Below, in pieces: positions 37,805 through 47,633 of a DNA stretch of 64,000 nucleotides (position 1 is its first letter; each line of letters starts with the position of its first letter). The stretch lies in assembly GCA_963696675.1 (NCBI GenBank), contig CAVOLM010000059.1:1-64000 (forward strand). The letters run 5' to 3'. Under the pieces are notes generated by a model, which saw only the letters and a program-made list of their open reading frames with translations, was not told the DNA's origin and made no database searches. Source of the DNA: DATBVX01 sp963696675 (lineage in GTDB: Bacteria > Pseudomonadota > Gammaproteobacteria > Steroidobacterales > Steroidobacteraceae). The position numbers and the translations under genes were made by a program.

Positions 37805-38188
37805 GTGAGCGGCCAGGCTCTACAACAGCCTGGTACGCGAACTCTTCATCGGCGCCGAGATCGAAGCCCTCCGAGCGAGCAATCGGGCGAGGCCTGGCTG
37901 ATCGGTGAAGCGGGCAGCATTTCGCGAGGTACATGGGTGAGGTTGAAACTGAAGATTCAGGACGCACGTGTGACCGACGCCCGGTTCAGGGTTTATGGAT
38001 GCCCTCATACTGTGGCTGCGACGGCCTGGTTGGCGCAGCAGGTTCTCGGTCGAAGTGCGAATGCTCTTCTGCCTGAGGGCATTGCGACGCTGTGCCGGCC
38101 GCTCGAAGTGCCGGTGGAGAAACTTGGGCGGTTGCTCGTGATCGAAGATGTGGTGCGGATCTGCGAAAGACAGGCGACGGGCGTGTAA
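37805..38188 (+). CDS. Degenerate IscU/NifU-like Fe-S scaffold protein; compensated frame breaks
   Basis: The N-terminal 23 or so residues read RLYNSLVRELFIGAEIEALRA, recognisable as IscU-like, in a frame different from the rest. An extra base near 37814 and a second indel near 37884 restore the GTG 37805 frame. The rest contains GEAGSISRGTWVRLKLKIQ and VYGCPHTVAATAWL, followed by an Ile/Val-rich C terminus. Only the GCPHT cysteine sits where an IscU ligand would be. The first-ligand Cys (PACGD region) and the C-terminal H-C pair are absent. Related short scaffolds occur between iscS and iscA in Xanthomonadales. Function as a scaffold is inferred and doubtful. Confidence 0.7.
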   Translation: MSGQALQQPGTRTLHRRRDRSPPSEQSGEAWLIGEAGSISRGTWVRLKLKIQDARVTDARFRVYGCPHTVAATAWLAQQVLGRSANALLPEGIATLCRPLEVPVEKLGRLLVIEDVVRICERQATGV

Positions 38189-38234
38189 AATTCACGCTCA
38201 TGCTGATCCGTTTTGACGAGGTGCTGACAATTCC

Positions 38235-38558
38235 GTGGCAATCAAGCTGACAGAGGCGGCGGCAGGCCGCATTCGCAATTTCATCGACTCGCGCGGCCAT
38301 GGTGTTGGCCTGCGCCTGGGAATCAAGAAAACCGGCTGTTCGGGCTTCGCGTACGTCGTGAACTACGCTGACCGGGTCGGAAGCGAAGATGTGGTATTCG
38401 AGGATCGCGGTGTGAAGGTCATCGTCGATCCCGAGAGCCTGCGCTACATCGACGGTACCGTGGTCGATTTCGTCAAGCAGGGCCTGAACGAGGCCTTTCG
38501 CTTCTCCAACCCGAACATCAAGGGTGAGTGCGGCTGCGGCGAAAGCTTCACCGTCTAG
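38235..38558 (+). CDS. iscA: Iron-sulfur cluster assembly protein IscA
   Basis: GTG 38235 gives MAIKLTEAAAGRIRNFIDSRG; total length is 107 residues. The three cluster-binding cysteines are visible: one in KKTGCSGFAYV and two in the C-terminal ECGCGESF. This is the A-type carrier of the isc group. It follows the degenerate scaffold by 46 bases. hscB, hscA and fdx, which follow iscA in the E. coli operon, are not present; ndk comes next. Confidence 0.94.
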   Translation: MAIKLTEAAAGRIRNFIDSRGHGVGLRLGIKKTGCSGFAYVVNYADRVGSEDVVFEDRGVKVIVDPESLRYIDGTVVDFVKQGLNEAFRFSNPNIKGECGCGESFTV

Positions 38559-38690
38559 ACTCAAGCCGGAATCTCCTTTTGCGACGCGGACTTCCACGCG
38601 CCCGCTTCATTGCGGCGAGGGCGGGTGGCGGGTATAGTTGCGCGCCGAATAAGACCCCCGACTGCCCCGCGAATTCACCGAGGTTCACGC

Positions 38691-39122
38691 ATGGCGCTGG
38701 AGCGCACCCTGTCGATCGTCAAGCCTGACGGCGTTGAAAAGAATCTGATCGGCGAGGTCTATCGTCGCTTCGAGAAGGCGGGGCTGCGCATCGTCGCCGG
38801 CCGCATGCAGCGCCTTTCGCAGGCGCAGGCCGAAGCGTTCTACGCGGTGCACCGCGAGCGCCCGTTCTACAAGGACCTGGTGCGGTACATGACCTCGGGA
38901 CCCGTGATGGTGCAGGTGCTGGAGGGAGAAGACGCGATTCAGCGCAATCGCGACATCATGGGAGCGACCGATCCCAGGAAGGCAGCGGCCGGAACCATCC
39001 GTGCCGATCTCGCCGCCAGCATCGAGCAGAACGTGGTACACGGTTCGGATGCACCCGACACCGCCGCGCGTGAGATCCGGTTCTTCTTCAGCGACAGCGA
39101 GATCTGCGAGCGCCCACGCTAG
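38691..39122 (+). CDS. ndk: Nucleoside diphosphate kinase
   Basis: ATG 38691 (MALERTLSIVKPDGVEKNLIG) gives 143 residues, normal for Ndk. The phosphate-accepting His is in IEQNVVHGSDAPDTAAREI, and the nucleotide-binding RNRDIMGATDPRKAAAGTIR segment is intact. It balances nucleoside triphosphate pools. A TATAGT box lies about 60 bases upstream. It is first in the conserved ndk-rlmN-pilF-rodZ-hisS-yfgM-bamB-der order. Confidence 0.98.
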   Translation: MALERTLSIVKPDGVEKNLIGEVYRRFEKAGLRIVAGRMQRLSQAQAEAFYAVHRERPFYKDLVRYMTSGPVMVQVLEGEDAIQRNRDIMGATDPRKAAAGTIRADLAASIEQNVVHGSDAPDTAAREIRFFFSDSEICERPR

Positions 39123-39138
39123 CGCCCCAATCTGTCTC

Positions 39139-40257
39139 GTGGACACTCCGATCACATCTCCTGCGCGCACGAACCTGCTCGGCCTGGACCGCACCGCGCT
39201 GGAGGCATTCGTGGTGGGGCTCGGGCAGAAACCCTTCCGTGCACGCCAGCTCATGAAGTGGATTTACAAGCAGGGCGCGGGCGACTTTGCGGCGATGACG
39301 GACCTCGCGCGCGAGTTTCGCGCGCTGCTCCAGGCGCATGCCGAGATTCGCACGCCGGAAATCGTCACCGTGCAGCACTCGGCGGACGGCACGCGCAAGT
39401 GGATGCTGCGCATGGACGAGGCGCAGGGCATCGAGATGGTGTTCATCCCGGAGCCGGGGCGCGGCACGCTGTGCATCTCGAGCCAGGTGGGTTGCGCGCT
39501 CGACTGCTCGTTCTGCTCCACTGCGCAGCAGGGCTTCAACCGCAACCTCACCGCGGCTGAAATCGTTGGCCAGGTGTGGCTGGCGAGCCACGAGCTCGGC
39601 TTCGGGACCGGCGATGAGCGGATCATCAGCAACGTCGTGTTCATGGGCATGGGCGAGCCGCTCGCGAACTACCGCAACGTGCTGCCGGCGATCCAGGTCA
39701 TGCTCGATGATCTCGGCTTCGATCTGTCGCGCCGGCGGGTAACCCTCAGCACTTCCGGGCTCGTGCCCCAGATCTACCGGCTCGCCGAAGACTGCAACGT
39801 GGCGCTCGCGGTCTCGCTGCACGCACCGAACGATGAGCTGCGCGATCAGCTCGTGCCGATCAACCGCAGGCATCCGATCAAGGAGCTGCTCGAGGCGTGC
39901 TGGCATTATCTCGATGCGCAGAACGGTCGCAGCATCACGTTCGAGTATGTGATGCTCGATGGCGTCAACGATTCTCCGGCGCAGGCACTGGAGCTCGCGC
40001 GGCTGCTACGTGGCAGAGCCGCCAAGGTGAACCTCATTCCCTTCAACACTTTCCCCGGGACGCAGTATCGGCGCTCGCCGCCCGAGGCCATCAGCCGCTT
40101 CCGGGACCTGTTGAATGCGCGTGGTGTGATCGCGACGACGCGACGCACGCGCGGCGACGATATCGATGCCGCCTGCGGACAGCTGGTGGGCCGCGTGCGC
40201 GACCGCACCACCGTGCGGCTGGGCCAAAAGCTTCACAGCGTGGCAATTGAAGCATGA
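39139..40257 (+). CDS. rlmN: Dual-specificity 23S rRNA/tRNA methyltransferase RlmN
   Basis: GTG 39139 gives MDTPITSPARTNLLGLDRTA (372 residues). The radical-SAM cluster motif is C-x3-C-x2-C in GCALDCSFCSTAQQG. The GEPL motif appears as MGMGEPLANYRNV. The C-terminal methyl-carrier Cys is in DIDAACGQLVG. It methylates C2 of A2503 in 23S rRNA and A37 in some tRNAs. The stop overlaps the pilF start by four bases, showing translational coupling. Confidence 0.96.
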   Translation: MDTPITSPARTNLLGLDRTALEAFVVGLGQKPFRARQLMKWIYKQGAGDFAAMTDLAREFRALLQAHAEIRTPEIVTVQHSADGTRKWMLRMDEAQGIEMVFIPEPGRGTLCISSQVGCALDCSFCSTAQQGFNRNLTAAEIVGQVWLASHELGFGTGDERIISNVVFMGMGEPLANYRNVLPAIQVMLDDLGFDLSRRRVTLSTSGLVPQIYRLAEDCNVALAVSLHAPNDELRDQLVPINRRHPIKELLEACWHYLDAQNGRSITFEYVMLDGVNDSPAQALELARLLRGRAAKVNLIPFNTFPGTQYRRSPPEAISRFRDLLNARGVIATTRRTRGDDIDAACGQLVGRVRDRTTVRLGQKLHSVAIEA

Positions 40258-41036
40258 ACACTATGCGCACCTTGGCGGCTGGTCTCATCCTGCTGGCGCT
40301 CGGCGCCTGCGTCAGCACTCCTACTGAACCCGGCGGGGGCAAGAAGTCGCCGCAGGAAGCAGCGACTTTCAATTCGCAGCTCGCCATCGAATACCTGCGC
40401 AAGGGCGATCTCGCGGTGGCGCGCGAAAAGATCGAACGCGCCCTGTCGCAGGATCCGTCGAACGTTTCGGTGCAGATGACAGCAGCCCTGGTGTACGACC
40501 GGCTCGGCGAGGACAAGAAGGCGGACGAACACTATGCGGCCGCCCTGCGACTGAAGCCCAATGACCCTGACATGCTGAACAATTACGGCGTGTACCTGTG
40601 CCGCAAGGGCAAGCCGAACGAGGGCGAAAAGCTGCTGCTCAAGGCGGCCAACGATCCCGTCTACAAGACGCCCGAGCTGGCGCTGACCAATGCGGGGATG
40701 TGCATGCGCGGTGCGGGCAGGATGGAAGAAGCAGAGAGCTACTTCCGCCAGGTATTGAGCCGCAGACCTCGATACGGCGATGCGCTGCTGCAGCTCGCGG
40801 ACCTGGATTTCCAACGCGGCACCAAGGAAAGTAACGACGAGGCGAGCGGGCTGATCAAGCGCTACCTGGCGGTCGTGGCTGCGGCAGGTCCCGAGATCCT
40901 GTGGCTCGGCGTGCGCGTCGAGCGCGCCCGCGGCGACAAGGCAACTGCTGATGCCTATGCGCGGCGCCTCAAGAATGAGTATCCGCAGGCTGAGCAGACC
41001 CGCGCGTTGCTCGCCTACGAACGGCAGAACGGATGA
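40254..41036 (+). CDS. pilF: Type IV pilus biogenesis lipoprotein PilF/PilW
   Basis: This 260-residue protein has a lipoprotein signal (LILLALGACVST; lipobox LGAC). About six TPR-like repeats follow (FNSQLAIEYLRKGDLAVAREK; NNYGVYLCRKGKPNEGEKLLL; GAGRMEEAESYFRQVL). PilF helps the PilQ secretin assemble in the outer membrane. The place between rlmN and rodZ is the usual locus in pseudomonads and xanthomonads. It overlaps rodZ by four bases. Confidence 0.92.
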   Translation: MNTMRTLAAGLILLALGACVSTPTEPGGGKKSPQEAATFNSQLAIEYLRKGDLAVAREKIERALSQDPSNVSVQMTAALVYDRLGEDKKADEHYAAALRLKPNDPDMLNNYGVYLCRKGKPNEGEKLLLKAANDPVYKTPELALTNAGMCMRGAGRMEEAESYFRQVLSRRPRYGDALLQLADLDFQRGTKESNDEASGLIKRYLAVVAAAGPEILWLGVRVERARGDKATADAYARRLKNEYPQAEQTRALLAYERQNG

Positions 41037-41884
41037 GCGAAGGGGCTGGCAGCCCGACCGACCCAAACGCAGGCACCGCACCAGGACAGCGGCTAAAAGC
41101 GGAAAGAGAGCGCCGCGGCCTGAGCGTGCAGCAGGCCGCAGACGATCTGCACGTCGGTGTCAGCACTATCGAGGCACTCGAAGCCGGTGAGCTGTCGAGC
41201 CTGGGCGCGCCGGTCCATGTGAAGGGACACCTGCGCAAGTACGCGATGCTGCTGGGTCTCGATGCCGAGGCCTTGCTGGCGGCGTGTGAGATCACACAGC
41301 CGCCGGTGCCAGAGCTGGTGCCGCTGAAGCCCGCGACACGGCCTCCGAGGTTTCGGGTCAGTCGCACAGCAGTTGCAATTGTCGTGGCGGGTGTGGCGGC
41401 AATCGCGGTCGCTTGGGTATTGGCGAACCGCAAAGCGGCGGGTCCACCCGAGCCTCGGCCGAGCGTCGTCGAGAACCCGCCTGCGAAAGTCGAGGCGAAT
41501 CCGGCGGCAAAGGCGCCTGTCGAGCCGCAGGTTGCGACCTCGGCAGTGCCCGCGGCCGTGATCACGCCGGCTGCGGTTCGATCGGATGAAGAGGCAGGTG
41601 CCGCAGCTGCGCGGGTGCGGGTGCGCATGAACTTTACTGCGGATTCGTGGGTGGAAATCTACGACTCTGCCGAGCAAAGAGTGTTTTTCGATATGGGGGC
41701 AACCGGAACGTCGCGGGCGATATCCGCCGAAGCGCCGTTGCGCGTGTTTCTGGGGTATGCGGACGGTGTCGCGTTGGAGCTCGATGGACAGGTGGTCGAA
41801 GTGCCCGCAGAAGCCAGGCGTGGCAACCTCGCTGAATTCTCACTCGATGCGCGCGGTCATGTGGGCGCCCGACGGCCGCGCTGA
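41033..41884 (+). CDS. rodZ: Cytoskeletal protein RodZ
   Basis: This 283-residue protein has an N-terminal helix-turn-helix domain (GQRLKAERERRGLSVQQAADDLHV, then STIEALEAGE). A single membrane helix (AIVVAGVAAIAVAWVLA, residues ~118-134) precedes a Pro/Ala-rich periplasmic stretch and a C-terminal DUF4115-like domain (SWVEIYDSAEQRVFFDMGATG). RodZ links MreB filaments to the envelope and sets cell shape. Downstream one expects ispG, but hisS follows directly. Confidence 0.9.
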   Translation: MSEGAGSPTDPNAGTAPGQRLKAERERRGLSVQQAADDLHVGVSTIEALEAGELSSLGAPVHVKGHLRKYAMLLGLDAEALLAACEITQPPVPELVPLKPATRPPRFRVSRTAVAIVVAGVAAIAVAWVLANRKAAGPPEPRPSVVENPPAKVEANPAAKAPVEPQVATSAVPAAVITPAAVRSDEEAGAAAARVRVRMNFTADSWVEIYDSAEQRVFFDMGATGTSRAISAEAPLRVFLGYADGVALELDGQVVEVPAEARRGNLAEFSLDARGHVGARRPR

Positions 41885-41902
41885 AAATCTCTGGAGTCAG
41901 GA

Positions 41903-43184
41903 TTGAACAGCACCATCCAGCCGGTCCGCGGCATGAGCGACATCCTGCCGTCGGAGATCCCTTACTGGCAGCGACTCGAGGCCGTGGCGCGCGAGGTGCT
42001 CGCCGCCTATGGCTACGAGGAAATGCGGGTACCCGTAGTGGAGCAGACCGACCTCTTCAAGCGTTCGATCGGCGAATTCACCGACATCGTCGAGAAGGAG
42101 ATGTATACCTTCATCGACAAGGGCGGGGAGAGCCTGACGCTGCGGCCCGAAGCGACAGCCGGAATGGTGCGCGCGGCCATCTCCAACGGCATCACTCACA
42201 ATCAGCGCCTGCGCGTATGGTCCATGGGACCCATGTTCCGGCACGAGAAGCCGCAGAAAGGCCGTTACCGGCAGTTTCACCAGATCGACGCGGAAGCGTT
42301 CGGTTATCCCGGACCCGACGTCGATGCGGAGCTGATTCTCGTTGGCGGCGCGCCTGTGGAAGCGGCTCGATATTGGATCCGTGCGGCTCGAGGTGAATTC
42401 GCTCGGCACCCCTGAATCGCGCAAGGTGTACCGCGAGCAGCTGGTGCAGTACCTGCGCAAGCACGAGAGCGCACTCGACGAGGACAGCCGACGCAGGCTC
42501 GGCGGCAACCCGCTGCGAATCCTCGACAGCAAGAATCCCGCGCTGCGCGCCGTGATCGACGCGGCGCCCCTGATCACCGATCACCTCGATGCGGAATCGC
42601 GCGCGCATTTCGGTGCGTTGTGCGCGCATCTGGACGCGGCGGGGATTGACTACCGGATCAATCCGCGTCTGGTGCGCGGGCTCGACTACTACACGCGCAC
42701 CGTGTTCGAGTGGGTGACCGATGCGCTCGGGGCCCAGGACGCCGTGTGCTCGGGCGGACGTTATGACGGCCTGTTCGCGCAGCTAGGGGGCGAGCCGACG
42801 CCTGCGATCGGATGGGCGATGGGGCAGGAGCGAGTCGTCGCCCTGATGGCGCAGGCGCACGGCTCGCTGACGCAGGCACCGCCGCACATCTTTATGGTCG
42901 TGGTTGGCGAGCGCGCCGAAAGCGCGGGATTGCGCCTCGCGGAGCAGCTGCGCGATGCACACCCCGGGTTGCGAATTCACACCAATGTGGGGGGCGGCAA
43001 CTTCAAGGCGCAATTCCGGCGGGCAGACCGCAGTGGTGCACAGGTGGCCATCATCCTGGGTGAGGACGAGATGCAGCGCGGTATCGTGGCGGTCAAACCA
43101 TTGCGATCCGAGGGCGAACAGGTGCACTGCGCGCAGGAGGCGCTGGCGTCGCGCATCGGCGAATGGGTATCGGAACTGGATTGA
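41903..43184 (+). CDS. hisS: Histidine-tRNA ligase; one frame break
   Basis: TTG 41903 starts the frame (NSTIQPVRGMSDILPSEI), with GGAG upstream. Class II motifs are present: FTDIVEKEMYTF, LTLRPEATAGMVRA, MGPMFRHEKPQKGRYRQFHQ (motif 2) and the His-specific LVRGLDYYTRTVFE. Motif 3 appears as PAIGWAMGQER. One extra base near 42341 breaks the frame between DAELIL and AARLWKRLDIGS. The anticodon-binding C-terminal domain is intact. About 426 residues in total. Essential, which supports the sequencing-error reading of the break. Confidence 0.95.
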
Positions 43185-43212
43185 AGCCTATCTATAGAGC
43201 GTGGAGTGAAGC

Positions 43213-43895
43213 GTGGACGACTATTTGACCGAAAGCGATCAATGGGAACGAGTAAAGACCTTCGTCCGCGAGAACGGCGTGGCGATGGTCGTCGGCGTCT
43301 TGCTCGGCGCGGGCGTCCTGTGGGGATGGTCGTGGTGGGGCGATCACGTCACGACGCGCTCCAATGCGGCAGCAGCTCGCTACCTGGACGTGCTGGATGC
43401 GCTGGGGCGCAATGACAAGGCGCGCGCAATCGAGCTGACTGAGCAGCTCAGGAAGGATTATTCCGTCGACACCCTACGTCGACCAGGCGCAGCTCGCTCT
43501 GGCGCGAATGCATGTCACGCGCGGCGAGCTCGAGGAGGCCGCTCAGCGTCTCAACGATGTCATGCTGAATTCCAAGGACGAGCAGCTGCGACCGGTCGCG
43601 CGCGAACGACTGGCGCGCGTGCAGCTTGCCCAGGGCAAAGCGGATGAGGCGTTGAAGACCCTGGGTACGGGCGAACCTGCTGCGTTCACGGCGAGCTACC
43701 AGGAAGTCCGTGGAGATGCGCTGCTGCAGAAGGGCGATCGCAAGGGTGCGCTTGCCGCCTATCGCCAGGCGCTCGCCGCGATGGAACCCGGCATCACCGA
43801 GACGGGTCTGTTGCAGCTCAAGATCACCGATCTGGCTGCCGAAGAACCCGCTCAGGAGAGCGCGGCGCCGGCACCAAAGGGGCCCTGCTCAATGA
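43213..43895 (+). CDS. yfgM: YfgM-like membrane TPR protein; two frame breaks
   Basis: GTG 43213 (MDDYLTESDQWERVKTFVRE) starts the usual YfgM N terminus, followed by a membrane helix (VAMVVGVLLGAGVLWGWSWW). The frame changes near 43468 (YSV then TPYVDQAQLALARM) and TPR-like segments follow. A second extra base in the GGGG at 43879-43882 removes the natural stop. Correcting it gives PKGPAQ and a TGA at 43893-43895 that overlaps the bamB ATG. YfgM is an inner-membrane ancillary factor linked to the SecYEG/PpiD export path in E. coli. Confidence 0.87.
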
Positions 43896-45058
43896 TGATG
43901 CGTTTACTGTCGACGCTGGCGGCCGTCGCCTTGCTCGCCGGGCTTAGTGCCTGCGACAAGGAAAAGGAAGTCGATCCGCCGGCCGAGCTGGTCGAGATGA
44001 AACCGCGCATCCAGATCGACAAGGTCTGGAGCACCGGCGTCGGCGGTAACACCAGCGCCCTGCGTCTGGGATTGCGCCCGGCATCCGACGGCGAGCGCTT
44101 GTACGCGGCGTCACACGATGGCGATGTCCTCGCGCTGGACCTCAAGAAGGGGCGCACGGTGTGGCGTGTGGCCACCAAGCTGATGCTCGCTGGCGGGCCG
44201 GGCGTCGGTTCCGGACGCGTGGTCGCAGGCTCTTCGGAAGGCGATGTCATCGCGCTCAACGCCGCCGACGGCAAGCAGGTCTGGAAGGTTCGCGTCAACG
44301 GCGAAGTGCTGTCGCCTCCCGCCGTCGGCTCCGACATCGTCGTCGTGCGCACTGTCGACGGTCGCCTGGTTGGACTCAACCTGGCGGACGGGCAGGAGCG
44401 CTGGAACACCGAGCAGCAAGTGCCGCGACTTTCGTTGCGCGGCACTGCGGCGCCAGTGATCGTCGGCGACGTGGTGGTGTGCGGATTCGACAACGGCAAG
44501 GTGGTGTCGGTCGGACTCGCCGACGGCGACGTTCAATGGGAAACGCAGGTCGCCTCGTCGAAAGGGCGTACCGAGCTTGCGCGACTGGTCGACATCGATT
44601 CGATGGTGCAGCTGGTCGACAAGGATCTGTATGTCGTGGGATTCCAGGGGCGTGCGGCGATGCTGGCGCTGGACACCGGGCAGATCTGGTGGGCTCGCGA
44701 TGAATCGAGTGATCGCGGCCTGGTCGTCGATGCCGAGACGATCTACATCACTGATGCTGACGGCGACATCCAGGCACTCAAGCGCCGTGACGGCACGCCA
44801 CTCTGGAAGCAGGCGGCGCTGCATCGACGGGGCTTGAGCGGGCCCGTTCTCGACGGCTCCGCGATCGTCGTCGCGGACTTCGAGGGCTACGTGCACTGGC
44901 TCGACGCCGCCACCGGTGAACTGCTGGCACGTGTCTCGACGGACGGCAATCGCGTCACGAGCCGGCCCGTGGTGGTCGACGGTACCGTGTACGTGCTGAC
45001 CGATGGTGGCCGGTTGAGTGCCTTCCGGCGCGAGCCGCCGAAAGATCAGAAGAGCTGA
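43892..45058 (+). CDS. bamB: Outer membrane assembly lipoprotein BamB
   Basis: ATG 43892 (or 43895/43898) gives a lipoprotein signal MMMRLLSTLAAVALLAGLSA followed by Cys. The rest forms an eight-bladed PQQ-like propeller, with repeats such as VLALDLKKGRTVWRV, VIALNAADGKQVWKV and ALDTGQIWWARD. BamB helps the BAM complex fold beta-barrels, plausibly including the autotransporters in this window. The unbroken frame upstream into yfgM (from 43508) is a frameshift artefact and not a genuine fusion. Confidence 0.94.
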   Translation: MMMRLLSTLAAVALLAGLSACDKEKEVDPPAELVEMKPRIQIDKVWSTGVGGNTSALRLGLRPASDGERLYAASHDGDVLALDLKKGRTVWRVATKLMLAGGPGVGSGRVVAGSSEGDVIALNAADGKQVWKVRVNGEVLSPPAVGSDIVVVRTVDGRLVGLNLADGQERWNTEQQVPRLSLRGTAAPVIVGDVVVCGFDNGKVVSVGLADGDVQWETQVASSKGRTELARLVDIDSMVQLVDKDLYVVGFQGRAAMLALDTGQIWWARDESSDRGLVVDAETIYITDADGDIQALKRRDGTPLWKQAALHRRGLSGPVLDGSAIVVADFEGYVHWLDAATGELLARVSTDGNRVTSRPVVVDGTVYVLTDGGRLSAFRREPPKDQKS

Positions 45059-45087
45059 GAATGCTCACTCCCTAAGGTTGTGAGTCA

Positions 45088-46462
45088 GTGCTACCCGTCA
45101 TCGCACTCGTCGGTCGACCCAACGTCGGCAAGTCGACGCTGTTCAACGTGCTTACCCGCACGCGCGATGCACTCGTCGCAGACCAGCCGGGCCTGACGCG
45201 CGATCGCAAGTACGGCTTCGGCAAGGTCGGCCCGCTCCCTTACATCGTCATCGATACCGGCGGCCTCATCGAGTATCCCGGCGGCCTCGAGGCTCAGATG
45301 GCAGAGCAGAGCCTGCGCGCAGTCGGCGAGTCCGATCGCGTCGTGCTGCGTAGTGGACGCGAAGGAAGGCCTGACGGCGGCGGACGAATACGTCGCAAAG
45401 AGCCTGCGCCGCGGCGGCAAGACGGTGACGCTGGCCGTCAACAAGTGTGAGAGTCGCGATCCCGCACTCACGGCGGCGGAATTTCACGCCCTCGCGCTCG
45501 GAGAGCCGATCTGCATTTCGGCCGCCCACGAACAGGGTGTCGGTGCGCTGATGGAGCAGGTGCTCGAAGGGCTCGCGCCCGGTGAGGCTCCTGCGCCCCC
45601 GGATGAGGGTATTCGCGTCGCGGTTATCGGCCGACCCAACGTCGGCAAGTCGACGCTGATCAATCGGTTGCTCGGCGAGGAACGGGTGATTGCGAGTCAT
45701 GAGCCCGGCACGACGCGCGACAGTATCCTGATTCCGTTCGAGCGCGACTCCGTGCGCTACACGCTGATCGATACCGCGGGAGTCCGCCGCCGCGCACGCG
45801 TGGATGAAGGCGTGGAGCGCTTCAGCGTCATCAAGACCCTGCAGGCGATCGATTCCGCACACGTGGTGATCGCGCTTCTGGATGCGCAGGAGACGGTCGC
45901 GGAGCAGGACGCAAGCCTGCTGGGCCTCGCCGTCGATCGCGGGCGCGCACTCGTGATCGGCGTCAATAAGTGGGATGCGCTGCCTGCCGAGCAGCGCGAA
46001 CTGATTCGCTCGCAGCTCGCTGTCCGTCTGCCGTTCGTCGATTTCGCGCCGCTACACTTCATCTCCGCGCGCCACGGGAGCGGGGTCGGTGAGCTGATGA
46101 AATCGGTGCACGAAGCGTATCGCGCCTCGATGCGCGAGATCGCGACGCCCGAGCTCACCCGCACGCTGGAAGGCGCGCTCGAAGCGCACCAGCCGCCGTT
46201 GGTACGCGGGCGGCGGATCAAGTTGCGGTATGCACACCAGGGCGGGCGCAATCCGCCCGTCATCGTGATTCACGGCAACCAGACGAAGCATGTTCCAGAG
46301 GCCTACCGGCGCTATCTGATCAATGTGTTTCGCAAGACCTACGGCCTGCAGGGCACACCCGTGCGCATCGAATTTCGCTCCGACGAAAATCCCTACGCGG
46401 GACGGCGCAACGTCCTCACGCCTCGGCAACGGCGCAAACGACGCCGAATCGTGCGAAAGTAG
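45088..46462 (+). CDS. der: Ribosome-associated GTPase Der (EngA); one frame break
   Basis: GTG 45088 gives MLPVIALVGRPNVGKSTLFN, the first G domain. The frame breaks near 45349 with one extra base at DRVVL/VVDAKEGLTAADEY. The second G domain has IGRPNVGKSTLINRLL, DTAGVRRRARVDEG and NKWD. A KH-like C-terminal domain ends in the basic tail RQRRKRRRIVRK. Reconstructed length is about 458 residues. Der is an essential GTPase for 50S subunit maturation. It is last in the conserved block after bamB. Confidence 0.95.
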
Positions 46463-46468
46463 CGCCAC

Positions 46469-47564
46469 ATGAGCGCGCGTCGCATTGCCCGGCTGAAACA
46501 GCCATTCCCGATGCGGTTGGGCGGCACACTGCCGCAAGCGCAGATCGCCTACGAAACCTGGGGCGAGCTCAACACGGCGCGCGACAATGGCCTGCTCATC
46601 TTTACCGGCCTGTCTCCTTCGGCGCATGCGGCTTCATCGCTACGAGGATCCGGCTCCGGGATGGTGGGAAGACATGATCGGTCCCGGCCGACCGCTCGAC
46701 AGCAGCCGCTGGTTCATTATCTGTGTGAATTCGCTCGGAAGTTGTTTCGGTTCGACCGGACCGGCATCCATCGATCCGGCAACCGGGCAGCCGTACCGAT
46801 TGCGCTTTCCGGTGCTCACCATCGAGGACATTGCCCACGGCGGCTTTGAGGCGATACGCAGTATCGGCCTCGAAACACTGGCCGGAGTGATCGGGCCTTC
46901 GCTCGGAGGCGTGACCGCACTCGCGTTCTGCACGATGTTCCCGGGATTCGCGAGGAGCCTGATCTCGATCTCGGCCGCGGCGCGTTCGACACCGTTCGCG
47001 ATCGCGTTGCGCTCACTGCAGCGGGAGATGATCCGCCGCGATCCCGCCTGGGCCGAGGGGGAATTTCCTTCGGGAGCAGGTCCGGTCACCGGCATGCGCA
47101 TGGCACGTAAGCTCGGCATGATCACCTACCGCTCCGCGCAGGAATGGCAGCAGCGTTTCGGGCGGCAGCGCATGGCAGCCGAACGCAAGAGCGGGGACCC
47201 GTTCGGCATCGATTTCGAGATCGAGGCCTACCTGGAGGCCGTGGCAAACAAGTTCGTCGGTCAGTTCGACGCCAACTGTTACCTCTACATTTCTAGGGCG
47301 ATGGACCTGTTCGACCTCAGTGAGCATGGCGGCTCGGTCGACGCAGCGCTCAAGCGCAGCGAGTTGCGACGCGCCCTCGTCATCGGGGTCGAAACCGACC
47401 TGTTGTTCCCGCTTTGGAGTCAGCGCGAGATTGCCGACGCCCTGACGCGGGTGGGTGTGGCCACGGAATTCAAGCCATTACAGTCGATCCAGGGCCACGA
47501 TTCATTCCTGGTCGACATGGAGCGCTTCCGTCCCGCGATCGGCGAGTTCGTCGAGAAGTTATGA
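46469..47564 (+). CDS. metX: MetX-family homoserine/serine O-acyltransferase; one frame break
   Basis: The N-terminal frame MSARRIARLKQPFPMRLGG contains AYETWGELNTARDN and FTGLSPSAHAASS. One extra base near 46642 leads to EDPAPGWWEDMIGPGRPLD. The alpha/beta-hydrolase nucleophile is in VIGPSLGGVTALAF, and the acid and His are in GVETDLLFPLWSQ and IQGHDSFLVD. Length is about 365 residues. Family members acylate homoserine (methionine synthesis) or serine (cysteine synthesis). Here the usual GGSMGG elbow reads GPSLGG, so the substrate should not be assumed. A cysteine-dioxygenase-like gene follows. Confidence 0.82.
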
Positions 47565-47633
47565 GTGATTCAGGCGCAATGGCGTGACAGGCTGGTAAAC
47601 TTCGCGCCTATCAGGGTTGCCCTAGGTAGCCAC

